A stretch of 64,000 nt of DNA, from positions 1 to 64,000 of the forward strand of contig NZ_VMDW02000129.1 of NCBI RefSeq assembly GCF_007644045.2. Direction: 5' to 3'. The notes below the pieces were generated by a model. That model saw nothing but the letters and a program-made list of their open reading frames with translations. It had not been told where the DNA came from and did not search any database. Origin of the DNA: Vogesella urethralis (lineage in GTDB: Bacteria; Pseudomonadota; Gammaproteobacteria; Burkholderiales; Chromobacteriaceae). The stretch's first letter is position 1, and every line of letters begins with the position of its first letter. The position numbers were made by a program, and so were the translations under genes. Below are positions 30,872-39,918 of this stretch, piece after piece.

Positions 30872-33800
30872 TGGGTGAGATGACGGTTTTTGGCGCGGGT
30901 AGCCCCAAGGGGTTGGCCAATGATGCGGCGGCGCGAGCCACGCCAGTAGAGGCGCCGGATAGTTTGCAGGCAGTTGCTACCGCGCGGATGCTTATGCTGA
31001 TGGGTATGGGGCAGCATGCAGGCCCGCCAGCAGCGCTGGCGCAGTGCGTGTTCCTGGATGGTGTGCCGCTGGAAAATGCCGACGGCACGCGCAATTTCGA
31101 GCGCGTGGTGGTGGAGTGGCGCCCGGGTACGCAGTATCAAGAGCGCGTCGCGGGTTTTTCTGATGTGGAAGCCGAAGTGTCGGTGGCGGCCGAGGTCAAG
31201 GCAGCGACGCCTCTGGTGCGTCTGATTGATGATGTCACTGCCACGGCGGTGCGTGTCACGGTGTCTACCGCTGCGCTGTTGTCGATTGATGCTAGCGGCA
31301 ATACCAATCCCACGGCGGTATCGCTGGCGGTGGATATCAAGCCGGCGGTGGGTGCGTGGGTAGAGGTTGGCCGCATCGATATCAACGGCAAGACGCGTAG
31401 CCGCTACCAGAAAGCGCGCCGCTTTGCCTTGGCGGGTACCGGGCCGTGGCAGGTGCGTGTGCGCCGCATCACGCCGGACAGCACAACGCAGAACCTGCAA
31501 AACGCCACCAGCTGGGACAGTTTTACCGTCATCAACGAAACGCCGCTGCGCTACCCGAATAGTGCGCTACTGGCGCTGAAGTTCGACGCCAAGGCGTTCA
31601 GCAGCATGCCGAAGATCGAAGCCCGGTGGCGGCTGAATCTGCTGCAGGTGCCCAGCAATTACGATGCGGCGTCGCGTACTTATAGCGGCCCATGGGATGG
31701 CACCTTTAAGCCGGCCGTGTCCAATAGCCCGGCTTGGTGGCTGTACACCTACCTGACCGACCCGCGCTTTAACATCGGCTTGCCCGATGGTGAATACAAG
31801 TGGGATTTGTACCGTATTGCTCAGTGGTGTGATCAGCTGGTGAGCGATGGCCAAGGCGGGCTGCGGCCGCGCTTTACTGCCAATATGGTGCAAACCGAGA
31901 CGGCGGACCCGTGGGCGATAGTGCAGGACATTGCCAGCATTTTCTGCGGGCGTGTCATTCCGTACGCTGGCGGCGTGCGTGTCGTGGCGGATATGCCCTG
32001 TCTGTCGCCGCGCAAGCATTTTGTGCCGGCCAACGTCGAGGGCGGGCGCTTTGTTTATGGCGATAGCGAGCTGAAAGACCGGCATACATCGGCGGTGGTG
32101 ACGTTCCGTGACAAAGCCGACCGCTACCAGAATGCTGTCGAGCTGGTAGAGCATGCCGACGGTTATCTGCGCTATGGTCATAACCCTGTCGATGTGGTGG
32201 GTGTGGGTATCGATAATCGTGCTCAGGCCCAGCAGCTGGGGCGCTACGTGCTGGAAACGGCGCAGGCCGAAACCGGCACCGTGTCTTTTGGCGCCGGCAT
32301 CTACGCGCTGGATCTGTTGCCGGGTGACGTTTTCGAGATTGCCGACCCGGTAGAGGCGGGTGCCCGCTACGGTGGCCGCCTGATGTCGGTGGATGGTACA
32401 GCGGTGGTGTTGGATGCGCCGGTGGAGCTGGCGGCAGGGGTTGCGTACTCGCTGGAAGTGCCGCTGCCAGACGGCACGCTGCAGCGGCGTGGCGTCAATA
32501 TGCTGCCCGGTAACTATACCGCGCTGCAGGTGGTGGCGCCGTTCAGCCAGCAGCCAGTCGAGGGTACTACCTGGTTGCTGGTGGCCACTACGGTACAGCC
32601 CACGCTGTGGCGCTGTGTCAGCAATGCGCAGGTGGGGGGTGATCCATTCCACCGCAGCATTGCCGGTGTGCAGCACGATCCTGACAAGTGGACGCGCATC
32701 GAGCAGGGTATTCGTCTGGCGCCCCTGCCGGTATCGAGCCTGCCAGACCCTTCATCGCCACCGGCGGTGGTGGGGGTGGTAGTGCGTGAAGTGGACTATC
32801 TGCGGCCGGATGGTGCGCGTGCCGTGCGGCTGGATGTGGATTGGCCGGCCAGCAGTTTTGCCTTCCTGCGCGGCTATGTTGTCAGCTACCGGCAGGCGGG
32901 TGGCAACTGGGTAGAGTTGCCGGAAGTGTCGGCCAACCACGACGAGATTGCTGATGTGCTGCCGGGGCAATGGCAAGTGCGGGTGGCGGCAGTGTCCGTG
33001 ACGGGGGCGCGCAGTGTGTCTGCGCCGCTAGATGTGACAGCTGCTGGTAGCACGCGCAAGCCGGCCTTGCCTGCGCTGACGGCGTCGGGTGGTGCTATGC
33101 GGGTGGATCTGACCATCGGCTGGCCGTCGGCGGATTGTGTCCGGGCTGAGTTGTTTGGCAGTGCGTTGGCTTCTGATCCTGCGCCGGCCAAGCTCTGTGA
33201 TTTGGCTTACCCGGCTAGTACCTGGGCGCATCTTGGCATGGCGACGGGCGTCACCATGTACTACTGGCTGCGTGTGTATAGCAGCTGGGGCGTAGCAAGT
33301 GACTTTGCGCAGGCTTCGGCCACCACCATCAAAGACCCGTCCATCCTGCTGCAGCAGCTGCAGGGCGCCGTCGGGCGTGGCGCGCTGGATGCGCTGGTGG
33401 GTGGCAGCATCGACCAAGTGCCGTCGCTCACCGCGCTGCGCGATGTCACCGTGCCGGCGCTGGCCGGCCAAATGTCGCAGCTGGCGCCGGCGCTGGCTGA
33501 TCTGCAGCAGCGCGTCATCCCGCAGCTGAATGCCGCGGGTGAAGCTGCGGCCGAGGCGGCGTTGCGCCTGGTGCTGGATGCGGACAAGCGGGCACGGGAG
33601 GCACGGCGTAACCGGCGCGTGCTGGATGCCATCATCGACGTAGACCCGGCGACCGGTCAGATCCGGCTGAAGGCCACTGCAGAAATCACCACGGACGTTG
33701 ATGCCAAAATCCGCGACGTACTGCTGCTGGCGGATGCGCTGGATGGCCGGCTGACCGGTACGGTCACCACCGTCAATGCGCACGGTGGCCGGCTGTCGGC

Positions 33801-35844
33801 CGCTGAGAGCCAGCTGCAGCTGCTTGAAACGCAGATCAGCCTGGGCGTGCAGCAGGCGCTGGCGTACACCGACACCGCAGTCAGCAGCAACGCCAACGGC
33901 CTGGCCGATGTCCAGCGGCAGCTGGGCACGCTGTCAGAGACGCAGCTGCGGGCGGCGCTGGCGGCGGATGAGCAGCGCCAGGCGGCGCGCGGGCTGAAAG
34001 TGTCGCTGGCGCAAGCCAAGCTCGACATCAAGGCCAATGCCGATGAGCTGGCAGCGCAGGCCAGTGCGACGCTGACGCTGGCCAGCCGGCTGGGTGCTGC
34101 AGAAGCCGGCCTGCTGGTCGAGCAGCAAGTGCGGTCGGCGGCCGACCAAGCCACGGCCAGTCAGCTGGGCGCAATGCAAGCGGTTATCGATAGTAACGGT
34201 GCGGCGATCAGCGATGAGCGCAGCGTGCGCGCCACGGCGGACGCGGCACTTGGCCAGCGTATCGATACCGTGCAAGCGGTGGCGGCTGACAATGCGTCGG
34301 CGATTACCGCCACTCAGACTGCGCTGGCCGACCAGGCCAGGGCACAAGCCTCACGCAGCGACGCCCTGCAGGCGGACTACACCCGGCAGGCCGATGCGGC
34401 AGGCAATGCCGCCCTGGCGGCTGCGCTGGCAGCCGACAAGCAAGCCAGCGCAGCGCGTGGTACGCGGGTGTCTGTTGCGTCGTTGACGCGGCAGCAGCAG
34501 GCTACGGCGGATGCCCTGCAGGCGGAAGTGGTGGTGCGTGAGCAGCTGGCCGCCCAGGTTGGTGCAGTGTCCGCTGCGGTGCAATCTGAGTCGGTAGCGC
34601 GTTCTACCGCGGATACCGCCTTGGGTCAGCGCATCGACACCGTGCAAGCGGCGGCAGCGGCCAACGCTGCCGCAATCCAGTCGGAGACGACTGCGCGGGC
34701 TACGGCGGATACCGCCTTGGGTCAGCGCATTGACACCGTTCAGGCGTCGGCTGCGGCCAACTCCGCTGCCATTCAGTCGGAGGCGACGGCCCGTGCTTCG
34801 GCGGAAGCCGCTTTGAGTCAGCGCATCGACACCGTGCAAGCGGCCGCCGCTGGTGCGATTGCGGCAGTGCAAGAGGAAGCCTCTGCCCGTGCTACCGCTG
34901 TCGGTGCTGAGGCGATGGCGCGTCAGCTGTTGGCCGTGCGCGTGGGTGAAGCCGAGGCGTCGGTAGCCGAGCAGGCCGAAGTGGTGGACGGCCTGAAAGC
35001 CCAGAAAACCCTGCGCGTTACCGCTGGCGGCAAGATTGCCGGCTGGGCCGCATACGCAGATGCCAACGCCAGCGCTTTTGACATCTTGGCGGATGTGTTC
35101 CGCGTCTCGCTGCCGAATGGTTCTGGTAGCCGGCAGGTGTTTACGGTGGGTTCGCTCAACGGCGGGCCCGCGGTGGGCATTGCCGGTGACCTGATCCTCG
35201 ACGGTGCCATGGCGGCGCGGCATGTCAGCGCCGATGCGGCCAATTTTGTGCTGCTGCAGGCTAAATCGATCTGGGCGCAAACCGGCTATATCGGTGCGCT
35301 ATCCGAGCTGACGGCCAATGCCGGCATCGTCATCAGCGGCCGTCTGCAAAACGGGCCCACGCTGGCCGCATCCACCGCAGTCATCGATCTGAATGCCCGT
35401 GGCAGCCAGCCTTTCCTGCAGGTGATCAACCGCGACAGCGGCCGGCAGGACGTGTTGGTGACAGCTGACGGCTATGTGCAGGTTGCGCGGCAGGTGGTGT
35501 CGGAGCCGGATATTCGTGCCGCAGCCCCGGTAGGGGTAGACAGCGGCTGGCTGGAGCCGGGGGCGGTGTGGTCGTACATCATCGACACCGGCTATCAGTC
35601 GTCAACAGTCTGGTCAGACGCCGCCAGCGAGCAGCTCGTCGGGGCGGCAACGATCTCGGGCGGTATGTCTCAGAACGGTGGCGGCACCGGGCTGATGCAG
35701 GTAGACGTGCTGACCGGCGATGGTTTGTCGCTCGGCGGCGGCGGTTATGTTGACGGGCGGGTTTATCTGAAAGTCACGTACCAGCATGCAGGTGCCGGAC
35801 AGATCAGGATCACGCAGTTGAAATGGAAACTCGCCCGGGTGTAA
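30871..35844 (+). CDS. Host specificity protein J-like central fibre
   Basis: 1657 aa. The N-terminal 700 residues are the lambda J tip scaffold (DFERVVVEWRPGTQ-like start, then PPSNYDAASRTYSGPWDG and WALYTYLTDPRFNIGLPDG regions). Fibronectin-type segments follow (about 640-830). A long coiled-coil stalk (about 900-1370) includes three 32-aa repeats. The C-terminal 270 residues should carry the receptor-binding part. A hairpin overlaps its stop codon. Confidence 0.93.
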   Translation: MGEMTVFGAGSPKGLANDAAARATPVEAPDSLQAVATARMLMLMGMGQHAGPPAALAQCVFLDGVPLENADGTRNFERVVVEWRPGTQYQERVAGFSDVEAEVSVAAEVKAATPLVRLIDDVTATAVRVTVSTAALLSIDASGNTNPTAVSLAVDIKPAVGAWVEVGRIDINGKTRSRYQKARRFALAGTGPWQVRVRRITPDSTTQNLQNATSWDSFTVINETPLRYPNSALLALKFDAKAFSSMPKIEARWRLNLLQVPSNYDAASRTYSGPWDGTFKPAVSNSPAWWLYTYLTDPRFNIGLPDGEYKWDLYRIAQWCDQLVSDGQGGLRPRFTANMVQTETADPWAIVQDIASIFCGRVIPYAGGVRVVADMPCLSPRKHFVPANVEGGRFVYGDSELKDRHTSAVVTFRDKADRYQNAVELVEHADGYLRYGHNPVDVVGVGIDNRAQAQQLGRYVLETAQAETGTVSFGAGIYALDLLPGDVFEIADPVEAGARYGGRLMSVDGTAVVLDAPVELAAGVAYSLEVPLPDGTLQRRGVNMLPGNYTALQVVAPFSQQPVEGTTWLLVATTVQPTLWRCVSNAQVGGDPFHRSIAGVQHDPDKWTRIEQGIRLAPLPVSSLPDPSSPPAVVGVVVREVDYLRPDGARAVRLDVDWPASSFAFLRGYVVSYRQAGGNWVELPEVSANHDEIADVLPGQWQVRVAAVSVTGARSVSAPLDVTAAGSTRKPALPALTASGGAMRVDLTIGWPSADCVRAELFGSALASDPAPAKLCDLAYPASTWAHLGMATGVTMYYWLRVYSSWGVASDFAQASATTIKDPSILLQQLQGAVGRGALDALVGGSIDQVPSLTALRDVTVPALAGQMSQLAPALADLQQRVIPQLNAAGEAAAEAALRLVLDADKRAREARRNRRVLDAIIDVDPATGQIRLKATAEITTDVDAKIRDVLLLADALDGRLTGTVTTVNAHGGRLSAAESQLQLLETQISLGVQQALAYTDTAVSSNANGLADVQRQLGTLSETQLRAALAADEQRQAARGLKVSLAQAKLDIKANADELAAQASATLTLASRLGAAEAGLLVEQQVRSAADQATASQLGAMQAVIDSNGAAISDERSVRATADAALGQRIDTVQAVAADNASAITATQTALADQARAQASRSDALQADYTRQADAAGNAALAAALAADKQASAARGTRVSVASLTRQQQATADALQAEVVVREQLAAQVGAVSAAVQSESVARSTADTALGQRIDTVQAAAAANAAAIQSETTARATADTALGQRIDTVQASAAANSAAIQSEATARASAEAALSQRIDTVQAAAAGAIAAVQEEASARATAVGAEAMARQLLAVRVGEAEASVAEQAEVVDGLKAQKTLRVTAGGKIAGWAAYADANASAFDILADVFRVSLPNGSGSRQVFTVGSLNGGPAVGIAGDLILDGAMAARHVSADAANFVLLQAKSIWAQTGYIGALSELTANAGIVISGRLQNGPTLAASTAVIDLNARGSQPFLQVINRDSGRQDVLVTADGYVQVARQVVSEPDIRAAAPVGVDSGWLEPGAVWSYIIDTGYQSSTVWSDAASEQLVGAATISGGMSQNGGGTGLMQVDVLTGDGLSLGGGGYVDGRVYLKVTYQHAGAGQIRITQLKWKLARV
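34600..34870 (+). repeat. Three 96-bp tandem repeats in the J-like stalk
   Basis: The peptide ALGQRIDTVQA recurs with its flanks at DNA positions 34618, 34714 and 34810, exactly 96 bp apart, and more weakly near 34247. It lengthens a coiled coil by whole units of 32 residues. Confidence 0.85.
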
Positions 35845-35857
35845 TGCCCGGGCTTTT
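35833..35857 (+). terminator. Hairpin overlapping the J stop codon
   Basis: GCCCGGG-N7-CCCGGGC followed by TTTT; the TAA of the J-like gene lies in the loop. Confidence 0.7.
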
Positions 35858-35872
35858 ATTTGGGAGACTGCT

Positions 35873-36787
35873 ATGGCAGGACTTGGCTGGTTACGTACCG
35901 GCACGATTACCGTGACTAACGGCAGCAAAGCCGTGACGGGAACGGATACGATCTGGGGTGGTGGTGTCGTTAATCCTGGCGACATCATCCTGCTGCCGAA
36001 CGGCGCACTGGGCGAAGTTGAATCAGTCGGCAGTAATACCGCACTGACGCTGAAGTTGGCGTACACCGGTGCCACGGCGTCGGCACAGCCGTACGCCATC
36101 ATCCGTATGCTGCCGTCCGGCAACGTTGCGGCGGATCTGGCTGCCGCTTTGCAAGCGCTGATTCAGCGCTCCGGCAGCACGCTGGATCAGCTGTTTGAGC
36201 TATTTGATAGTTACGGTGCAGTGTCTTTTAGCGACGGCACGACCACGCTATCCGGCTTGCATGGTCTGCGCAAGTTGATGGCGGACATCGCTGCCCGTCC
36301 GGCGTATGACACGGCGGGTAATGTCGGCGTGGGCGCGGTACCTAGCCCATGGGGGGCAGATTTCCGCGCGATCGATATTGGGGATGGCAGCCGCGGTGCT
36401 GCAGTGCTGAGCGGGTTCTACTCGCTCACAGTAGCGCGGAACTGCTTTCGGGTAGCAGATGGCTGGCGTGCGAAGTACACGGCGGTTGAGCCGCCATCAG
36501 CCTATGTTCAGCCCTATGCGGGTGGGCATGAATGGCTTTCTGCTTCCGGGCCCGTCACTGCTGGCGAGGCTGTGGCCTTGCAAAAGGTGATGGCCCTCAC
36601 CTCCACGGGTGCCTTAAGCGTGACCGGCCCTGTACGGCCTGGGCTTTATACACTCGGCACGCTGCCGTCGGCTAGCGCATACCCTCAGCACATCATTGTC
36701 GTCACTGATGCAAGTGGCGGTGCTGCGCAGTGTCTCAGCAATGGCGCCAGCTGGATCAACATCCGCACCAATGCACCTGTGAACTAA
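35873..36787 (+). CDS. Tail fibre protein
   Basis: 304 aa. The N-terminal 80 residues (WLRTGTITVTNGSKAVTGTD, then NPGDIILLPNGALGEVESVG) form a beta-rich phage-tail attachment domain. The middle is a short helix (LIQRSGSTLDQLFELFDSYG). The C-terminus (YTLGTLPSASAYPQHIIVVT followed by CLSNGASWINI) looks like a distal fibre tip that contacts the host. Confidence 0.75.
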   Translation: MAGLGWLRTGTITVTNGSKAVTGTDTIWGGGVVNPGDIILLPNGALGEVESVGSNTALTLKLAYTGATASAQPYAIIRMLPSGNVAADLAAALQALIQRSGSTLDQLFELFDSYGAVSFSDGTTTLSGLHGLRKLMADIAARPAYDTAGNVGVGAVPSPWGADFRAIDIGDGSRGAAVLSGFYSLTVARNCFRVADGWRAKYTAVEPPSAYVQPYAGGHEWLSASGPVTAGEAVALQKVMALTSTGALSVTGPVRPGLYTLGTLPSASAYPQHIIVVTDASGGAAQCLSNGASWINIRTNAPVN

Positions 36788-36796
36788 GGAAAAAAC

Positions 36797-37108
36797 ATGC
36801 CCATCATCGAAACGACCCGCGCTTATGAGACCCTTATCCGTCACCACGCCGACGGCAGCATCGGCGCTCATCATGTCCGCATCTACGAAGTCGTCAAAGA
36901 CGGCCAGGTGCTGACCAGCCAGGTGCAGCCGCCGGTGCCGCTGTCTGTGGCTGGCGAGCAAGGTGTCCCGCTTGCCCAGGTACTGGGAGAGGCCGCCGCC
37001 GCCGCGCTGCTGGCTACTGAAAAAGCCCAAGCCGAACTGGCTGCGGTCAAGGCACAACTGGCCGCCGCCCAGTCGGAGCTGGAAAAGCTGAAAGGTGCCA
37101 CTGCATGA
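36797..37108 (+). CDS. Small fibre-associated protein
   Basis: 103 aa. Beta-like N-terminus (TRAYETLIRHHADGSIGAHH) and a C-terminal coiled coil (LLATEKAQAELAAVKAQLAA). AAGGA lies upstream. Could be a fibre chaperone; no family is recognised. Overlaps the next gene by ATGA. Confidence 0.6.
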   Translation: MPIIETTRAYETLIRHHADGSIGAHHVRIYEVVKDGQVLTSQVQPPVPLSVAGEQGVPLAQVLGEAAAAALLATEKAQAELAAVKAQLAAAQSELEKLKGATA

Positions 37109-37293
37109 AAGCCTACGAACTTGGCACGCTGATCATCGTCGCGCTGGCCGGCGCGCAGCTGTTGCAGCTGGGTGTTCAGGCGCTGACGCCGAAGCCCGCG
37201 CCGCAATGCATGGTGCAAGCCATCACCGCAGATGGCGCTACTGTCCAGCGCTGGCGCCCCTGCACGCCGGCCGAGCTGGCCGCCACCAACTGA
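37105..37293 (+). CDS. 62-aa protein with N-terminal membrane helix
   Basis: 62 aa. Residues 6-27 (LGTLIIVALAGAQLLQLGVQ) form one hydrophobic helix, either a membrane anchor or an uncleaved signal. The rest contains two Cys (CMVQ and RPCTP). Function unknown. Followed by two hairpins. Confidence 0.55.
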   Translation: MKAYELGTLIIVALAGAQLLQLGVQALTPKPAPQCMVQAITADGATVQRWRPCTPAELAATN

Positions 37294-37338
37294 CCCGCTC
37301 CGGCGGGTCGTTTACTTTCTAGCCCGCCGCGCGCGGGC
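37292..37338 (+). terminator. Two consecutive GC hairpins
   Basis: GACCCGC-TCCG-GCGGGTC followed by G and TTT (37292-37313) and then GCCCGC-N5-GCGGGC (37322-37338). The next gene has a proper GAGGAG ribosome-binding site after them. Confidence 0.65.
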
Positions 37339-37363
37339 CATTCAATTTTATGAGGAGAGCGGT

Positions 37364-37630
37364 ATGCCTGATGTGATGCCGAGTGCGGTTGCCTTCCCGA
37401 ATTCTGGCCCGGCTAACGGGTTGCTAGCGATCTCGCCGAGCGACAGTGTAGACGCGGCCTACAAGGTGCGTCAGATCTACGTCGGCACCGGCGGGGACGT
37501 GCGTGTTATGCAGGGTGGTGTGGCGGTGACGTTCAAGAATGTGCCGGCCGGCGCAACGCTGGGTCCGTTTCTGGTGGACAAGGTGTTTGCTACCGGCACA
37601 ACGGCGGCTGACCTGGTGGGGTTTCTGTAA
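37364..37630 (+). CDS. Spike base-like protein
   Basis: 88 aa. The segment VRVMQGGVAVTFKNVPAGAT followed by FATGTTAADLVGFL closely resembles the spike base protein family first seen in gene transfer agents (RCAP_rcc01079-like). It may anchor a receptor-binding spike. The next gene's ATG overlaps its stop (TAATG). Confidence 0.65.
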   Translation: MPDVMPSAVAFPNSGPANGLLAISPSDSVDAAYKVRQIYVGTGGDVRVMQGGVAVTFKNVPAGATLGPFLVDKVFATGTTAADLVGFL

Positions 37631-38382
37631 TGCAGATCGGTATCAGCATGAGGCCATCGCGCCAGCTGCCGCTGCTGGCGCAAATCATCGCCTTGCTGCG
37701 GAAGTCTGGCGGTGAGCTGTGGCTGGCTGACGGTGCGGGTATCGCGCTGGCAAGTGATGGCAGCGGACCGGCTGGCGATGGTGCCGTCGCTGGCTTCGCC
37801 GCTGGTCGTGTCGGCGGCGTGGCGGCCGTGCAGGCCACCAGCAGCCGCAAGCCGCTGCTGCAGCGCGTCGGCGGGCGGTGGCAGATCAAGTTTGACGGTG
37901 CAGACGACGCTTTAGCCACTGCTGGGCTGCCATCAGTGGCGGCGGAAACGTTCGGCTTTGTCTATACCGCGCCTGCCATTGCGTCCGGCCAGTTCCCGCT
38001 ATCGCGGCGCAACGCTGCCACGAGCATTGGCAGTGCGTTCTACTTGAACGGCACCAGCAATGCAGTCTGCTTTATCAACGGCAATGGCGCGGCGGTAACG
38101 GGTGCGGTGGTGGCGCCGGGTGCGGTGGCTGTGGTGTCTGCCGTCGGCAAGGTCGGCACGCTGGCCGTGCGGGTCAACGGCGTGGACGGTACCGGCGTGG
38201 CTTACGGCAGTTACGCATCGGGCACAGGCGGGATCGTGCTCGGTAACTCGCAGGATTTTGCACGGCCGTTCGGTGGCGCGCTGCATGCGGCATGGTATGT
38301 GCCGGGGGTGCAGGCTGAGGCCGACCGCCGGCTACTGGATGTTCTTCTTGGCAGGCTATTCGGCGTGGGGGTCACGGCATGA
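37630..38382 (+). CDS. LamG/concanavalin-like spike or fibre protein
   Basis: 250 aa. Beta-rich, with WQIKFDGADDALATAGLPSV, then TFGFVYTAPAIASGQFPL and VRVNGVDGTGVAYGSYASGT followed by GIVLGNSQDFARPFGGALHA, the pattern of a LamG or laminin-type jelly roll in phage adhesins. Follows the spike base-like gene, so it probably forms the spike that contacts host glycans. Confidence 0.65.
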   Translation: MQIGISMRPSRQLPLLAQIIALLRKSGGELWLADGAGIALASDGSGPAGDGAVAGFAAGRVGGVAAVQATSSRKPLLQRVGGRWQIKFDGADDALATAGLPSVAAETFGFVYTAPAIASGQFPLSRRNAATSIGSAFYLNGTSNAVCFINGNGAAVTGAVVAPGAVAVVSAVGKVGTLAVRVNGVDGTGVAYGSYASGTGGIVLGNSQDFARPFGGALHAAWYVPGVQAEADRRLLDVLLGRLFGVGVTA

Positions 38383-38702
38383 GCGCATACGATCACATGG
38401 TCATCGTCACCGTCCCTGCGGGTCTGGGCGAAGTGGCCGCCGCAGTTGGCCGCGCGCTGGACCCGGACGTTGGCGGCGCTGACAGCTTTGTGCCGCAGCC
38501 GGATGGCACGCTGCGGGCGGCCGCATGGAGTGTGCGCGAGTACGCCCAAGCCTTGCCGTACCTGGTTGCCGATCCAGCCGCGCTGCACGCCAGCGTGGTG
38601 CTGGACTACCAGCAGCGCTGGCCGGCGCTGTCACCGCCGCCGCTTGCGGCGATTACCGACTTTTGCGCAGCTGCCGAGCTGCAAATCATCAAGCCCGCGT
38701 AA
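38379..38702 (+). CDS. Hypothetical late protein
   Basis: 107 aa. MSAYDHMVIVTVPAGLGEVA, then DSFVPQPDGTLRAAAWSVRE. Alpha-beta. Similar small proteins follow spike genes in some phages; role unknown. Its stop codon is in a hairpin loop. Confidence 0.6.
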   Translation: MSAYDHMVIVTVPAGLGEVAAAVGRALDPDVGGADSFVPQPDGTLRAAAWSVREYAQALPYLVADPAALHASVVLDYQQRWPALSPPPLAAITDFCAAAELQIIKPA

Positions 38703-38711
38703 GCGGGCGTT
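38693..38711 (+). terminator. Hairpin overlapping a stop codon
   Basis: GCCCGC-GTAA-GCGGGC followed by G and TTT; the TAA of the upstream gene forms part of the loop. Confidence 0.6.
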
Positions 38712-38729
38712 TCATTTCAAGGGGGTGTG

Positions 38730-39284
38730 ATGGGTGCTCGTATGAAAGCCAGCCTGTGGCTGGCGCTGGCGGTGGTGCTGGCCGGTGTAGTGGCGGCGAT
38801 TTCCTTGCGTACCGTAGTTGCCGCTGCGGTAGCCACGGTGCTGGCCGGGCTGAGTGGGCTGGCGCTGGCTTCCGGTGGCGCGGGGAAGGGCGCGGCAGCA
38901 GCTGGTGCCGGCCTGCATCTGCCGGCGCTGGCCGGTGCCGTTGTGGGCGCGGTGTTGCAGTGGCGGCAGTCGGTAGGGCGCCGGTGGCCGGAGCGGCTTT
39001 TGCTGGCGGGCGTGTCGCTGGTGGCGGCGTATTTCGGCGGCTTGCTGGTGGCCAGTGCCTGGCCGGAGCTGGGTGATGGTGCTGTCGGGCTGGGCGGGAT
39101 GATTGCGGCCAACCTTGCCGTGCCGCTGATCGATGGCCTGCGGGTGTTGCAGGCGGATGCCCTGGCCGCGCTGCGGGCGCTGCTGACGGATGTGCCGTGG
39201 CTCAAGCGGCTGGTGGGTGGCCGGCTGGGTTTGTCCACCGAAACGGTGGATAAGCCTGTCGATAACGCAGGCCCGCCGCAATAG
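38730..39284 (+). CDS. Putative holin, multi-pass membrane protein
   Basis: 184 aa. Hydrophobic helices at about 6-24 (LWLALAVVLAGVVAAISLRT), 27-48, 88-108 (LLLAGVSLVAAYFGGLLVAS) and 118-135. The C-terminus is charged. It lies just before the endolysin, as holins do. I cannot place it in a named holin family. ATG 38730 has GGGGG upstream. Confidence 0.55.
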   Translation: MGARMKASLWLALAVVLAGVVAAISLRTVVAAAVATVLAGLSGLALASGGAGKGAAAAGAGLHLPALAGAVVGAVLQWRQSVGRRWPERLLLAGVSLVAAYFGGLLVASAWPELGDGAVGLGGMIAANLAVPLIDGLRVLQADALAALRALLTDVPWLKRLVGGRLGLSTETVDKPVDNAGPPQ

Positions 39285-39320
39285 CTGCCTGCCCGCTGTT
39301 GTAATGATCAAAATTTAATC

Positions 39321-39343
39321 AGCCCGCTGCGTGCGGGCTTTTT
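39321..39343 (+). terminator. Hairpin with T-tract before the endolysin
   Basis: AGCCCGC-TGCGT-GCGGGCT then four more Ts. The endolysin starts 15 bp downstream. The same hairpin recurs inside the endolysin gene at 39410-39434. Confidence 0.8.
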
Positions 39344-39357
39344 CTTTTGGGGGTGGG

Positions 39358-39918
39358 ATGGCTTTGCTGCAAACTGAAGATCAGCTGCGGGTAATTTTGC
39401 CTGCGGCCAAGCCCGCTGCAGTGCGGGCTTTTTTGCGTCCGCTGATCGATGCGATGGCTGCGTATGACATCACTACGCCGGCGCGGCAGGCGGCATTCCT
39501 TGCGCAAGTTGGGCATGAGTCTGGCCAGCTGAACTACGTGCGCGAGCTGGGTAGTGATGCCTACCTGGCCAAGTACGATACCGGCAAGCTTGCGGCACGC
39601 CTTGGCAATACGCCGGAGGCGGATAGCGATGGCCAGCGCTACAAGGGGCGCGGGCTGATCCAGCTGACTGGTCGCCGCAATTATGAGCTATGCGGTTTTG
39701 CGCTGGGTGTGGATCTGGTCGGGTCGCCGGATTTGCTGGAAGACCCGCTGCTTTCTGCGCTGGCAGCGGCGTGGTTCTGGAAAAACGAAAGCCTGTCATT
39801 GCTGGCAGATGCCGGCAAGTTTGACGACATTACGCGCAGAATTAACGGTGGCCAAAATGGTCGCGCTGATCGCTTGGCGATCTGGTCGCGTGCCAAGAAA
39901 GTGCTGGGGGTGGTGTGA
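39358..39918 (+). CDS. Endolysin, GH19 (chitinase-like) muramidase
   Basis: 186 aa. It cleaves peptidoglycan at lysis. The catalytic Glu is in FLAQVGHESGQLNYV; YKGRGLIQLTGRRNY is the second GH19 motif. No signal peptide is visible, so it depends on the holin. ATG 39358 follows a GGGGGTGGG tract. Codons 17-26 (AKPAAVRAFL) are encoded by a terminator-like hairpin. Confidence 0.93.
   Translation: MALLQTEDQLRVILPAAKPAAVRAFLRPLIDAMAAYDITTPARQAAFLAQVGHESGQLNYVRELGSDAYLAKYDTGKLAARLGNTPEADSDGQRYKGRGLIQLTGRRNYELCGFALGVDLVGSPDLLEDPLLSALAAAWFWKNESLSLLADAGKFDDITRRINGGQNGRADRLAIWSRAKKVLGVV
39410..39434 (+). terminator. Terminator-like hairpin inside the endolysin gene
   Basis: AGCCCGC-TGCAGT-GCGGGCT followed by five more Ts, in codons 17-26. 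It is nearly the same sequence as 39321-39343, 89 bp upstream. Confidence 0.7.
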
